A model generated the notes under the pieces. The model had not been told where the DNA came from. It saw only the letters and a program-made list of their open reading frames with translations, and did no database searches. DNA of 64,000 nt from Balaenoptera acutorostrata (Eukaryota; Chordata; Mammalia; Artiodactyla; Balaenopteridae). The position numbers were made by a program, and so were the translations under genes. Below, piece by piece: positions 47,374 through 58,389 of the stretch (position 1 is the stretch's first letter; every line of letters begins with the position of its first letter). Location: positions 95,127,600-95,191,599 of the forward strand of contig NC_080066.1 of the NCBI RefSeq assembly GCF_949987535.1, read 5' to 3'.

Positions 47374-49569
47374 GTACCGAGGCCCATCACAGTGTCACCA
47401 GTGGGGTTGGAGGGGCACTGCCACCTTGTCCGGCTGGTTGCTGGGTACACATTTGGGTTTCATGGTTTAGAATGGAGGGGAACACGGTCAATTCGTCTTC
47501 CTAGTAATACATGATAATAGGCTCTTGTGAATAAAGCAGAAATTGCTTGCTTCCTGAAACATTTAAACAAAAAGGGAGACATTTCAAGAAGTAAATTAAG
47601 CTCACCTGAAAAAAATCCTGTGAACAGCTCCCTTAGGCTGCGTTCAAGGTTGTTTTGACACGGAAGTGACACCTGTTTTTCAGAATCCCAGAACCTTAAG
47701 GGAATTAGAGCTGAGAGTGACCTTGGAGGTCACTTCCAGGGGCCTCCTGAAGCCGGCCCTCCCCCGCGCTGCCTTGCGCTGTGGGATTACGCGCTCGGGC
47801 AGCACTGCTGCTGCTGCGGGCTCAGTCAGAGGCCGTGGCGGGCTGTGGCCACGGCGGGAGTTCACTAGACACAGCGGGCTGTGCTTACTGAAGAGTGTGC
47901 TTAAAGGTCAGCTTCGGGCAGCCTTTGGCCTAATTTCAGAGTCTCCCTGAGATGTGTCTGGGCAGCCCCAGGTGAACCCGGGTGGGTGCTGCCACCCTGG
48001 CCTGACCCGTGTGTCCACCTCCCCGCCGTGGTGTTAGGTGACCGTTGATTTCTATGCTGACCATGTCCTCCCGAGCGAGGCCGCCTCACCTGGCTCCTCA
48101 GAGAGCCTGACCGACCATCTCCTTGTCCGGTGTGAGGCCCCGTCTGCCCTGGAGGCCACAGTCCTCTCTGGAAAGCAGGCAACACAACTCAGATGCCTGC
48201 GGCCACCAGCCAAAAGTAAGTCAAACAAGTGAGGCAGGCGGGCCACGCCAGAGGAAACTGGGGTGCCCCCTCCGACCACCTCTTGTTTTCTCACATTTGG
48301 TAGAGATGTGGGTCCTGAGAAACATGTCTCTACCGGGAGGAAAACAATTCTGCAAGTGCAGTGAGTGAGAACTTGCGGGGCGCACGGTGGGGGCAGATTG
48401 GGGAGCGTGTGCCCTGCCCCCCTCGGTGGGGAGGCCCCATCCTGCCCAGTGGTCGCTGCCCCGTGGGAGTGCAGGCCTGGATATTTCACGAGAAGCTGGA
48501 GATCTGGATTTGTATGTAAAGTCCCCTGGTTTTCAAATTTGGGCTCAGAATTTCAAAGAATCTACACGGGCCAAAGAGAGTGTACAGCATACTGGCTGCA
48601 CCCTGGAGACTCTGGGCCTGTGAGCTGCCAGCTTGCCTGGGGTGGGGATGGGGGTGGGCTTGGGGGGGAGGGTCAGGGAGGAGGAAGGGCAAGCGCAGAG
48701 GCAAGATCAGGCCGCAGGAGGGGAAGCATCGATCCTAAGGGGTTTGTTAATGTAAACTCTGTATATAAAGTACACACTGAAATAGGAGTGGGTTACACTT
48801 ACTGCTGTGATGCCTGGGATCAGGGTGAATGCATCTGGTATATACGATCTGGTCAAATATGATTTAGTCGGCTTAAAAAAATACATAGAAACACTTTTTT
48901 TTTTAGAAGTAAAGTTGATATTCCTGTACTCAGAGGATGAATTGGATTTTTTTCTGGTCACAAGATGGCTAATTTGAGAACTCCTGGGGCCTCTTCCTGA
49001 GCAGGTTCTGCTTTCACACCCTTGGGTTATGCCCTGCACCCCGTGACCAAACTGAAGGACAACTGTTTCCTGGCATCCTTCAGATACTTTGGAAGGGAAA
49101 TTGGTTTCCTGACTGAAATGAAAGCTGTGAGTAAATACACAGTGCTCACGATGGCCTGATGGGACGTCTGTGGCTCATTGGCCTCCCTTGTTGCCCGACC
49201 CACAAGGTGCGGCTCCCGAGACCTGAAGTCTCCCTGACAGGCCTCCCCTGCCCGTCTCCAGGGAGCTCCTGAACGGAGGGAGCAAACTCTGACCAGAGCT
49301 ACTCCTGACCATGCCAGCCTGGGCCTGGCCGGTCAGAGGGCATCCAGGCCTCTCAGAGCTGGTCACAGGGGCAGTCCCTCACCTCAGTTCTCGGGAGCAG
49401 CCTTGGCCCATGTAGCCGGGCAGTACAGGAAGGGCCTGAACCTTCACTGGGAACCCTGTGGTTAGGCGCCGCACCAGGCACCTTGGCCCCTTCATTGGAC
49501 TCCTGGGTGCCCTGAGACTGGGAACAGGAGTCCTACCTGACGGGTGCCTACCATCAACACAGTCCTGCC

Positions 49570-49965
49570 ATCATCTGTGTTCATTTATGCATTCACCTAA
49601 GAATAGTAATTAAGTCTACTATGGCCAGGCACTGTTCTAGGCCCCTGGAATAAATCATTGAACAAACAGCAAAAATAAAAATCCTTGCCCCTACAGAGGT
49701 CCATTCTGGGTTACAGGCTTTGCTGCTATGACTGTAACTGGCAGTGATGTTTTGGCAGCAAAGCCCCTTGTTGGGGCATGTGCTCCTTGTTACAGCGTAA
49801 GTTTCTCTGTGCTTTGGTGTAATTAATTTACTCAATGTCTTATTTAGTGTCTCCCGTACAAGGCTGTAATTCCATGAAGCCAGTGACCCATGTCCTGTTC
49901 TTGGCCATATCCCCAGCCCCTGGGGTGTAGCAGGCACTCAGTGAATACGTGTTGAGTAGGTTAAT
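49570..49965. repeat. Two L2-like fragments
   Basis: 49570-49700 has 'tgttcatttatgcattcacc', 'ggccaggcactgttctaggc' and 'gaacaaacagcaaaaataaa'. 49850-49965 has 'atatccccagcccctggggt' and 'caggcactcagtgaatacgt'. Both match the common L2 3' wording. Confidence 0.6.
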
Positions 49966-51013
49966 TAATAAGTTAGTGTATGTTTATATCGTAGCAGGCT
50001 CTAGGGTAATGAGTTTCTCAGACCCTGACCTAGGGCTGACTCCCACAGGGCTTATAGACCAGTGGTTTCTGGAGCAAACCCCTGGAAGCTGGCTGAGGAT
50101 TCTTCCTTGGGAAGCCGGCCAGGCCCTGATCATACCGCCCCAGTCCTTTCAGGGAATCCCCAGGGAGCAAGGCAGGCCTGGAGCCCAGAGGGTGTGCTTA
50201 CTACTTCAAGCTAGTTTGCTGTCACCCAGGAAGCTCTGGGGGTTCCTGGTGTGGGTCAAGGCCTCCATCATCCCTGAGTCTGTTGGGCATCTGACATCTT
50301 CCCCAACACAGGCATTCAGCCTTACTGTGTCTGGCACAGCGGCAGGGGCAGAAGCTTAGAGATGACTTGATTATGATCTTTGCACATCCCAGGATCTCAC
50401 GGCGAGCTCACCAGGGCCGGCTTTAAGTCTCTGCTCTCCAAGCTGGTCAGGGTGACTCTTCACCGTAGCAAAGAGCCAGTTGTATTTTGCAGGCTTTTGC
50501 CTGGTGCTGGGGGAGGCCCATGACCTGGTGGTGCATCTGCCTGTGTCAGCCCTACACCATTGGGGAGGGAATCTGCTTTGCTGCACTGACGTGTCCGTGC
50601 TGCAGAATGAGGGGACACTAGCAAGGCTGCCTTGATTGCTGACGCAGTCGTCCTCCTTGGAGAACTAGGCCACCGCGGCTGAGGAGCTGGCAACATTTCA
50701 ACAGCAGAGGGCGGCAGAGCCATCCGCATCCGCTCAGACCCTCCCAGTGGATTCAAAAACAGCTTCTGGTACAGGCTGGGAGTGAGCAGGCAAGGGAGAG
50801 CCCAGAAGAGGCTAGGCTGGGATTGACCTTTGTCTCTTGGGGGGGAATTCCAGGATCCTGGGCTTGGTGGCTTTGATGGATACAGTTGTTGATGGGTAAC
50901 TCTTTAAATTCTCCAGTGTGTGTTCATCCCAATAAAAAGTTTTGGAGCCACCCTGGTGGAGGGCAGGGATGGTGTGGTTTAACTTGGACCCCACCCCCCA
51001 CCCACCCCCACCT

Positions 51014-51031
51014 CCCCCCCCCCCCCCCCCC
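51014..51031. repeat. Poly-C run
   Basis: Eighteen C in a row follow a C/A-rich stretch (CCCCACC)n. The length is likely to be assembly-sensitive. Confidence 0.95.
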
Positions 51032-51899
51032 GGCCAGGGCTGGGCAGGCGGGCGCCACACGGATGAGAGTGTAGGGCTTCCTTCCTATGTGCCCTCCGGG
51101 GCGGGAACGGCTGCTGCCGCTGCTTCCTGCCCACCCCTGCAAATATGTGGCCGTTTCCCCCTGGCCAGTTTTCCAGAGGTTTGCAGTCTGAATCCATGTC
51201 CCCTTGCAGGCGGGTGGAAAGTTTGGGTGGGCACCGCCCTCATTTGTCCACTTGGCCGGACACAGAGGCTCTGTGTGTGCCCAGAGCTCAGGCTCATTCA
51301 TGAGGAAAGAGGGTAGGTGTTCATGCACCCAGGGGAATCCAGACTTGTTTACCCCAGCAGCACTGGGATTTTTGTGTGGGCTGCCTGCTCTCCTCCTCCT
51401 GGGCTTTCTCTTCTCAGTTCCCTTGGCTGACCGAGGTGCCGGCAGCAGGACCCCAAAGTGTTAGCAGCATTGTTTGGTGCTGATGTTGGGATGACGTGCA
51501 GGTGACTGTGGTCTGTCAGTGAGGATGGAGGACATGAAAACTGGAATGTACCTTAGAAACCAGGCCTGTGCTACCCCACCACTCTGAGCTGAGCTCAGGC
51601 CGAGTGCTAGGTGGCAGCCCGGGCCAGCCTGCTTTGACAGCCACAGAGTTGGCTACTGAGAAGAGTGGTGGGGGCACCTCTCCAAGATATGTCAGGCTGT
51701 TTTGCTTTCCGCTCTGTCCTCTCCACCATCTAAAGCTCAGGGCTCCACTTCAGAATAACAGCCTAGAATGTCTGCCCTGCCAGCACACCCTAGAGACCAC
51801 AATTTTGATTCTCCATTGGAAACGACCTGAATTTCCAATTACGTGGACAGGGTAAATGAGGAAAGGCCCAGCTATACAGTTCAATATCATGTAGTTATT

Positions 51900-52480
51900 G
51901 AGAATAAGTTTATTTATCTATTTTGTATATATTAATGTGTATCTGTTAATCCCATTCTCCAAATTTATCCCTCTCCCTTCTTCCCCTTTGGTAATCATAA
52001 GTTTGTTTTCTGTATCTTGAGTCTGTTTCTGTTTTGCAAATAAGTTCATTTGTATTATTTTTTAGATTCCACATATAAGTGATATCATATGGTATTTGTC
52101 TTTCTCTGTCTGACTTACTTCATTTAGTATAATAATCTCGAGGTCCATCCATGTTGCTGCCAATAGCAATATTTCATTCCTTTCTGTGGCTGAGTAACAG
52201 GTTTTTACTGTAGAGCATAGGGAACAATATCATATCTTGTAATAACCTATAATGGAGAAGAAACTGAAAAAGTATATGTATATATACACCATTGTAAAGC
52301 AGTTATACTCCAATAAAGATGTTGAAAAAAAGTATATGTATATATAAAACCAAATCACTTTATATTTATATAAAACTGAATCAATGTGCTGTATACCTGA
52401 AACTAACACAATATTGTAAATCAACCATACTTCAATTTAAAAATTAAATCAAATTTAAAAAAATTTTTAAAGGTTATGTA
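51900..52480 (+). repeat. L1 3' end, cetartiodactyl type
   Basis: 'tgtatcttgagtctgtttct', 'agattccacatataagtgat', 'ccatccatgttgctgccaat', 'agcagttatactccaataaa', 'aatcaatgtgctgtatacct' and 'actaacacaatattgtaaat' follow the known order of the L1 3' region. 'aagtatatgtatatata' occurs twice, around an internal ~50-base partial copy of the L1 tail. No coding frame survives. Confidence 0.8.
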
Positions 52481-53269
52481 AAAATTGATATCATGGGAAG
52501 CTGTGATACATTATTTCTTTAAAATGCAGGTTGTTACATAGTGTGATCTTATTTCAGTTAAAGAGTGTGTGTGTGCACGTGTGTGTGTGTGTTTGTAAAA
52601 ATGGCTATAAACGTATGCCCAAAAATGTTAGCAAGAGTCATTGCTGGGTGATGGTATTATAAGTGATTTAAGATTTTTATTTTTGTTTACTAGTTTTTTC
52701 CCCAACTTTTTACAAGCAAAGTGTAACATTTATGGTAGCACAAAGTTTTGTTTTTTCTTAACTCCCTGTCCCATTACTTCTGTCCAGAACAATCAGGTCT
52801 GAGGGGAATGTGAAAGCTGTTTCCCTTGAGAGCTTCCCTGTCTCATCTCCAGAAAACTGCGCACCTGGCTGTCCCCTCTCTGGCCCTCTAGGATTGTCCA
52901 AACAGAAATACTTCATGTAGAGTCCATATAAAAACTGCCATACCTGGAATTCTCTGCGTTTGTTTGGCAAAACTACTATTGAAGACATTTTCACTAGATC
53001 TTTGAGGCCCCTTATAAAATTCCCTAAGTGACTTCTACAGTTCAGGGCCAGAGAAGGTTTGTCTTTCTTGTGATGAACAGGTGGTTTCTCCCCTCTGACA
53101 ACGAGGTGTGACCCCACCGGCTCCCCAGCCAGGGCAGCTGAGGAGTGTAGCTTTTCTCAGCCTTCATTATCTGATGTGATGATTCCCCTCCTCTTCCTTT
53201 CAATTACTTGGCTTTTCCCTTTGTTAATGACTTTCTTCTATTTCATGTTATCATTGTTTCACTGTAAAC

Positions 53270-53400
53270 TAAGTCAAGCCCTTTTTGAAATATAAGCTCC
53301 CTGAAGGCAGAGACTGTGGCTTTTCATATTTATATCCCAGAACAGGGCCTGGCACATAACAAATGGTCAGTAAATGTTGGATGGATGGATGGAAGGAAGA
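53270..53400 (+). repeat. L2 3'-tail fragment with (atgg)n end
   Basis: 'ataagctccctgaaggcaga', 'atatcccagaacagggcctg' and 'ggtcagtaaatgttggatgg' match the L2 3' end, here finishing in a short (atgg)n repeat. Confidence 0.7.
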
Positions 53401-54287
53401 AAGGGTAACCAAGGCAGGAAGGACTATTTCTACAGAGCCATCCACAGAGCCTCTGTGGCATCTACAGCTGGCTCCCATCCTGGCCAGGCAATTGCCGCGT
53501 CCCCTAGGGCTGTCTGCAAACCCTGTGCTCTGTCTGCTCCTCCCAGCTCTCCTGGGAGATGCAGCCGAAACCTGCCCTGACCATGCTAGTACTACTCAGC
53601 TCTATTGGCTGCATTTATACTTGCCCTTCCCATCCCTACTCCTCTCTCTCTTTCCAGTTTCAACTTGTACCTATTTGTACCCTAAACTACATTTTTTTAA
53701 CTGATCAACATCATCTTTAAATAATCATTTTACCTAAATAAGTTCTACTGACAGCTCTGTCACAGCTTCACGTTACAGCACAAAGAGGCTAGTCGAGCGG
53801 CAGGAGGCATGGGCTCTGGTCTTGACTCCACCAGGACACCCCTTGTGCTCTCTGTAAAATGGGGTTATTAATACCTGCCCTTCCTGACTCCCAGCATTGT
53901 TGTGAAAATCAACTGAAGTATGTAAGGTATGTAAAATACTTTAAAAGATAAAATAGTAGATCTCTAGAGTGCTTTTTTAAAAAAAGACAGGGTGAAGGAA
54001 TTTTGTCTCAAAGCCCTAGGGGATCACCATCCCTCATGCCACTGCCAGCCCAGATTAGCTACCGTAGGAAAATGTTGCATCTCATGCATCTTGTCTCTTG
54101 TTCCAGAAGCCACTCCTATGTCTGGTGGGTTCGGATGTGGGGACCCCACCAAAGAGAGAGAGCTCTGGACAGCCCAGAGCATGGGCTGCCTGCTTTAAGG
54201 GAGCATTCGTCCCCTCCAGCCATCCCTCTCGTCATTTGCTTCCTGCAGGGAGGACGTTAACCAAATCTGTGGTTTCTCCTTTTTCAG

Positions 54288-54824
54288 GAACAGCTTGAGA
54301 GCTATGACTTCACCAAATTCCACTCGCTGAAGCCCAAGCTGATCGAGGCCGTGGACAACATGCTGAGCAACAAGATCTCGTCCCTGATGAGCCTCATCAG
54401 CCAGGAGGAGACGAGCATGCCCACGCAGCTGGTGCAGGGCGGTGCCTTCGACGGCACGACCGAGGGCCCCTTCAACCAGGGCTACGGGGAGGGCGCCAAG
54501 GAGGGCGCCGATGAGGAGGAGTGGGTTGTGGCCAAAGACAAGCCTGTCTACGATGAGCTCTTCTACACTCTGTCGCCCATCAACGGCAAGATATCGGGCG
54601 TCAACGCCAAGAAGGAGATGGTGACCTCCAAGCTGCCCAACAGCGTCCTGGGCAAGATCTGGAAGCTGGCCGACTGTGACTGCGACGGCATGCTGGACGA
54701 GGAGGAGTTCGCACTGGCCAAGCACCTCATCAAGATCAAGCTCGATGGCTACGAGCTGCCCAACAGCCTGCCCCTGCACCTCGTGCCGCCCTCCCACAGG
54801 AAATCCTTGCCGAAGGCCGACTGA
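54288..54824 (+). CDS. EHD4: EHD4 terminal coding exon with EH domain (about residues 364-541)
   Basis: The last 178 codons and the TGA stop. The exon opens EQLESYDFTKFHSLKPKLIE (helical domain), then 'GGAFDGTTEGPFNQGYGEGA', a linker with the GPF motif. An EH domain follows, from about EEWVVAKDKPVYDELFYTLS. It binds NPF/DPF peptides of endocytic adaptors; its EF-hand loop reads DCDCDGMLDEEE. In EHD1, as I recall it, the loop is DVDKDGLLDDEE; the Cys residues and the tail HRKSLPKAD mark this as EHD4. The acceptor is 'ctttttcag'. The frame is fully open. The stretch NSLPLHLVPP carries Leu where paralogues have Pro (LPPHLVPP), probably harmless. A 231-codon antisense frame here is only a composition shadow. 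Confidence 0.97.
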   Translation, partial: EQLESYDFTKFHSLKPKLIEAVDNMLSNKISSLMSLISQEETSMPTQLVQGGAFDGTTEGPFNQGYGEGAKEGADEEEWVVAKDKPVYDELFYTLSPINGKISGVNAKKEMVTSKLPNSVLGKIWKLADCDCDGMLDEEEFALAKHLIKIKLDGYELPNSLPLHLVPPSHRKSLPKAD

Positions 54825-54869
54825 GGGGCAGGCCGCACACAGGGAGGGCGGTGTGGGGCTAGAATCGGG

Positions 54870-55010
54870 GGGCCTAGGCCGGAGGCCCACGCTGCCACTG
54901 ACTCAATGAGCGACCCTGGGCGAGTCACTGCCCTCTCTGTGCCTCGGTTTCCCCATCTGTAGAACGGGGAGGGCAGACACTGGACACTAGATGAGATCCT
55001 TTCACCTTAA
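54870..55010 (+). repeat. MIR SINE in the EHD4 3' UTR
   Basis: 'atgagcgaccctgggcgagt', 'cctcggtttccccatctgta' and 'actagatgagatcctttcac' give the MIR core order. It starts about 45 bases after the stop codon and would be part of the mRNA. Confidence 0.75.
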
Positions 55011-55276
55011 AATTCCCAGAGTTTCTATTAAAATATTGGGGGGAGGGGGTGGATACGGGGATGGAAGGGTTGAGAAGAAAGGGAAATCGTCCAAGGAGTC
55101 CTCCAAAGCCTGGAGAAGCCCAGATGTGGAATCCCAGGAGCCACGGGGTGTCAGCTGGGGGCTCTGCTGGGCTTCACTGGACTGTCCCATCATTTTGAAC
55201 CTGGCTGTCCCTCAGAGGGCACCAGGAAGCAGCAAAGACGAGCTTATTTATTTTGCCTCTTGCTCTATTTAGAGTG

Positions 55277-55297
55277 AAAAAAAAAAAAAAAAAAAAA
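55277..55297. repeat. A21 homopolymer in the 3' UTR
   Basis: Twenty-one A lie within the transcribed strand. Such a run can mimic a poly(A) tail in oligo-dT-based data and suggest a false 3' end here. Confidence 0.97.
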
Positions 55298-58200
55298 CAC
55301 CTGAGAAGATTTCTGTCCTCTCCAAACTGTCTACCAAAGAGAAGACTGCTGCCCCAGCTTTGAGAGGAGGACGCACCGTGTCTGCACGTCCCCGTCCCTT
55401 CTGTAGGCCCGCAGAGCCCGCGGCCAGGCCGCAGGGAGCATTCATCCCAGCGCCTGCTGGCCGGCCCTCCCGGGGCTCCCAGCCTTGGGGCCTTCCCAGC
55501 AAAGTTGTATTTGGTTAGAAATTTGGAACTCACAACTTTTATTAACCCCTGGCAAGAATTCTAGTATTCATTTCAAGTCACGTTGAAATCTGAAGATTAG
55601 CTTTACTTGTCTGGCAATAGGTTGCAGCAAAGTTTATCATACTTAAACTAGAGTAAGAAAAGAGGTGGTTCTCCCCAGTCGTCAGTTAGCGTGGTTACAC
55701 GTCCTCAAGGCTCCTTGGTCAGTGGCAGGATTTAAATCCAGAAAAAAACATGGCTTGGTGCGGGCAGTGTCCTGGCCCTGTGGCCACAGAGGGGATGGGG
55801 GGCCAGCCCAAGCTGGCTGTCAGATAGAAGAGGTCAGTCTACTAGCGTTAGACACTATTTTTATAAAAAATAGGCATTTTTATTATGACTAGTTTTTTAA
55901 ATATAGTTTCTATATAAAGGATAAAGGCCTTTATACAGAAACAAGATGCAATCTTTCATATAAAGCCTTTTCTTCAGAAGACTGTGTGGTTCATACCATG
56001 AATGCCTCACGAGGTAGGATTTGGGCCCTTACCTGTACATCAGCTCCTGATGTTCCCTCCCTGGGTGCCCTGTGTGAACCTCTCTGGACCACTTGCCCAA
56101 ATGCCTGTGTCCAGTGGAGATCACCCTCCCAACTATGTGGGCTCCAGCTGGGGGATGCAGGTGCCTTTCACCATTATTTATGCAATAAGAGAGATATGAT
56201 ATTTCATCACTATTGTGATGGCTGCATAGCTGGGACCCTGCCGGCACCAAAAATGAATGAAATCCAAACAGTCACACCAAAGTCTTCCAAAAAACTCTTT
56301 TTTTTTTTTTTTCTGGTGTCACTTGCAACATCAGGGGCAGAACAGCAGACTTAAGAAAATGTTTATTTTAGAGAAGCATTTATCCAGATGCCAGCCCTCA
56401 CACTCCCTAGCTTACTTTCTACATAATTTAGTTTTAAGAGAAGTAAATACATAACATGGTTTTAGTCTTAATGAGTACTTTTAAATTAATTAGACACATA
56501 GAAAAGAGACATTTGTAATCCCAGTACTGTAATCTGAGCAGATAGTTCTGTGAATGCACGAGGACCACACAGGCGTGCAAGCACAGTGGATCCAGCAGAG
56601 GGCAAGATTGAGAGAGGAGGAGAGAAAGTTCATTTGTCCAAAGGTATAGAGATGCCGAGGCTAGATGATTTCCATTCACAATCATCTTGCTTCTTTAACT
56701 CTGCTCAGTTGTCATATATAAAGATAAATATATACACGTATGTCACAAGAGTATGTATTTTGGCCACTTGTTAATGTGTAGATATGTACATATGGCCGAG
56801 TTTTGTCTATATGTGGATGTACAGGAATACTGTTTCAGAGGAGCCGCAGAGGAGGTTTCTGGTTCTATGTGGATGGAAACACCTCACGGGTGATCCCCAC
56901 CCCACCCGCCATGACCTCTGGTGGGAGAACATCTGGCAGCTGAATGCTGAGAAAAAAGGAAGCAAAAGGAAGTCACATGTCCATTTTTCTCAATATCGTC
57001 TCTTAAAACCTGAAGTCACCCATCGTAAATAGTCGATTGGAAAAAAAAACACTGGAAGACATTAGGGATGGCGGCCAAGCAAGGACCCATATCGTCCCAG
57101 GACCCGCACAGAGTTCCTTGAGTCTGTGTCCAAAACACCCGTTATCCCCTGACCCCGTGCAGCAGGGCCGGGAACACGGAACCCTTGGGATCTGGGCACC
57201 TTGACCGACCGTATTGTCCTCCCTGCACCACCCCACTGTCCAAGTACCCCCTCCGCAGAGTGCTCACGGATGGGGCGGGGGGCGTGGAAGTAGGTAAACT
57301 CCAGAACTCTAAAACTATCTTCATGCTCTCCATGATTTCACAGAAGAAAACCTAAGAATCTTGAATCTATTTTCTGTACAGCACACGGTATCGCACAACA
57401 CAAACGTCTGCAGTCTTGAGTTTAGGGGAAAAAAAATGAAAACTTCTGCCTACTCCTCCCGAAGTCGACTTCCAAACTGTGAGCCTGCTGGTGAGGCCCT
57501 CCTGAACCCGTCTGTACAGAAGCGTTGCACTGAGACCTGCCGAGAACCCCCAGCTCTGCGGCCACACGCTGATGTCCAACCCGCTTGGCGTCCTACGTGG
57601 ATTCTTTCCTCGTCACACACACTTGGATGACCTGAGTTGGGGCTGCTCTTCTGTGGGGAGGGCCAGGCATTCAGTCGGCTTTCACTTCTCCAGGGCTAGA
57701 GTGGCTTCTCCGGAACGCTTGTCATCGTGCAGCAATAATGCCTGGATTGGGGGCTGTGACTCCTCCCACAGAGCTGTGGGCCTTAAGGAGTTGGATTCTT
57801 ATTCCATCTCATGGGACTGGTGTCCAGGTGGGTCAGAGAGCATGTGAGGAGAACCCAAATGCCTCGTGCTCTCCCCCAACCGCTGCCCGCCTTACAATCC
57901 CGCAGGAGAGGCTTCAGCAGAGCCCTGGCCCCACTGCCCCGACCACGGTCCTTTGCTCTGTCTGCTGGGCCTCGGGGAGCCGCCCCTGCACCACACTGGG
58001 AATGTCTTGTACTGGAGCCTGCCACCTAGGATGGGGTTTAACCACCAGAGTCATGGCCTGACAGCCACCACCAGAACCTTCCCGCTTTATGGCTACACTC
58101 CTTCTTGATGCTCAGAACAATACCCTGGACAGATTGCCTTGGAGATAAGGAAAGCATTTAAGGAGGCACTGGTTATTTCCTCCATGGAATGTGGCAGAGA

Positions 58201-58368
58201 AATAACTTTCTTAGGACAGATAACCACTGAGTTTTTCCAGTTAAACACGGGCAGAATCTAAGAGTGTACCAGGTGACGTGTCAATTAGCCAATGCAATTA
58301 ATACACAATGCTTCTGTTTTTTTGTAATCTTGTTTAGAAATGTCAAAAAAAGACACCGTCTACTGATC

Positions 58369-58374
58369 AATAAA
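58369..58374 (+). terminator. EHD4: Poly(A) signal AATAAA, probable EHD4 3' end
   Basis: AATAAA is followed 5 bases later by an A-rich cleavage-like site ('ctgaaaaaaatcactac') and then by T/GT-rich sequence ('ggctctggtttttcagttga'), the usual downstream element. A second AATAAA at 58448 could serve instead. Confidence 0.55.
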
Positions 58375-58389
58375 CTTCTGAAAAAAATC

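Larger units (their letters stand above)
47374..54287 (+). other. EHD4: EHD4 last intron, 6.9 kb
   Basis: It is bounded by 'gtaccg' and 'ctttttcag'. It contains L2 tails at 49570-49700 and 49800-49965, a poly-C run, an L1 3' end at 51900-52480, an L2 tail at 53270-53400 and a MIR at about 53805-53950. No additional exon is seen. 47400-49560, 50000-50990, 51040-51890 and 52490-53260 hold nothing I recognise. Confidence 0.93.
54825..58388 (+). other. EHD4: EHD4 3' untranslated region (probable)
   Basis: Non-coding sequence after the stop continues without a splice acceptor or gene signal to the poly(A) signal at 58369, giving a ~3.5-kb UTR. It includes a MIR (about 54870-55010), a 21-A run at 55277-55297, AU-rich blocks around 55850-55970 and 56690-56820, and a T-run near 56300. 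The true end is inferred from the signal. A second AATAAA at 58448-58453 is an alternative. Confidence 0.6.

Noticed and set aside
54195..54890. A 231-codon antisense frame opposite the last EHD4 exon
   Set aside because: It exactly shadows the GC-rich EHD4 coding exon; the + strand reading is a clear EH-domain protein.
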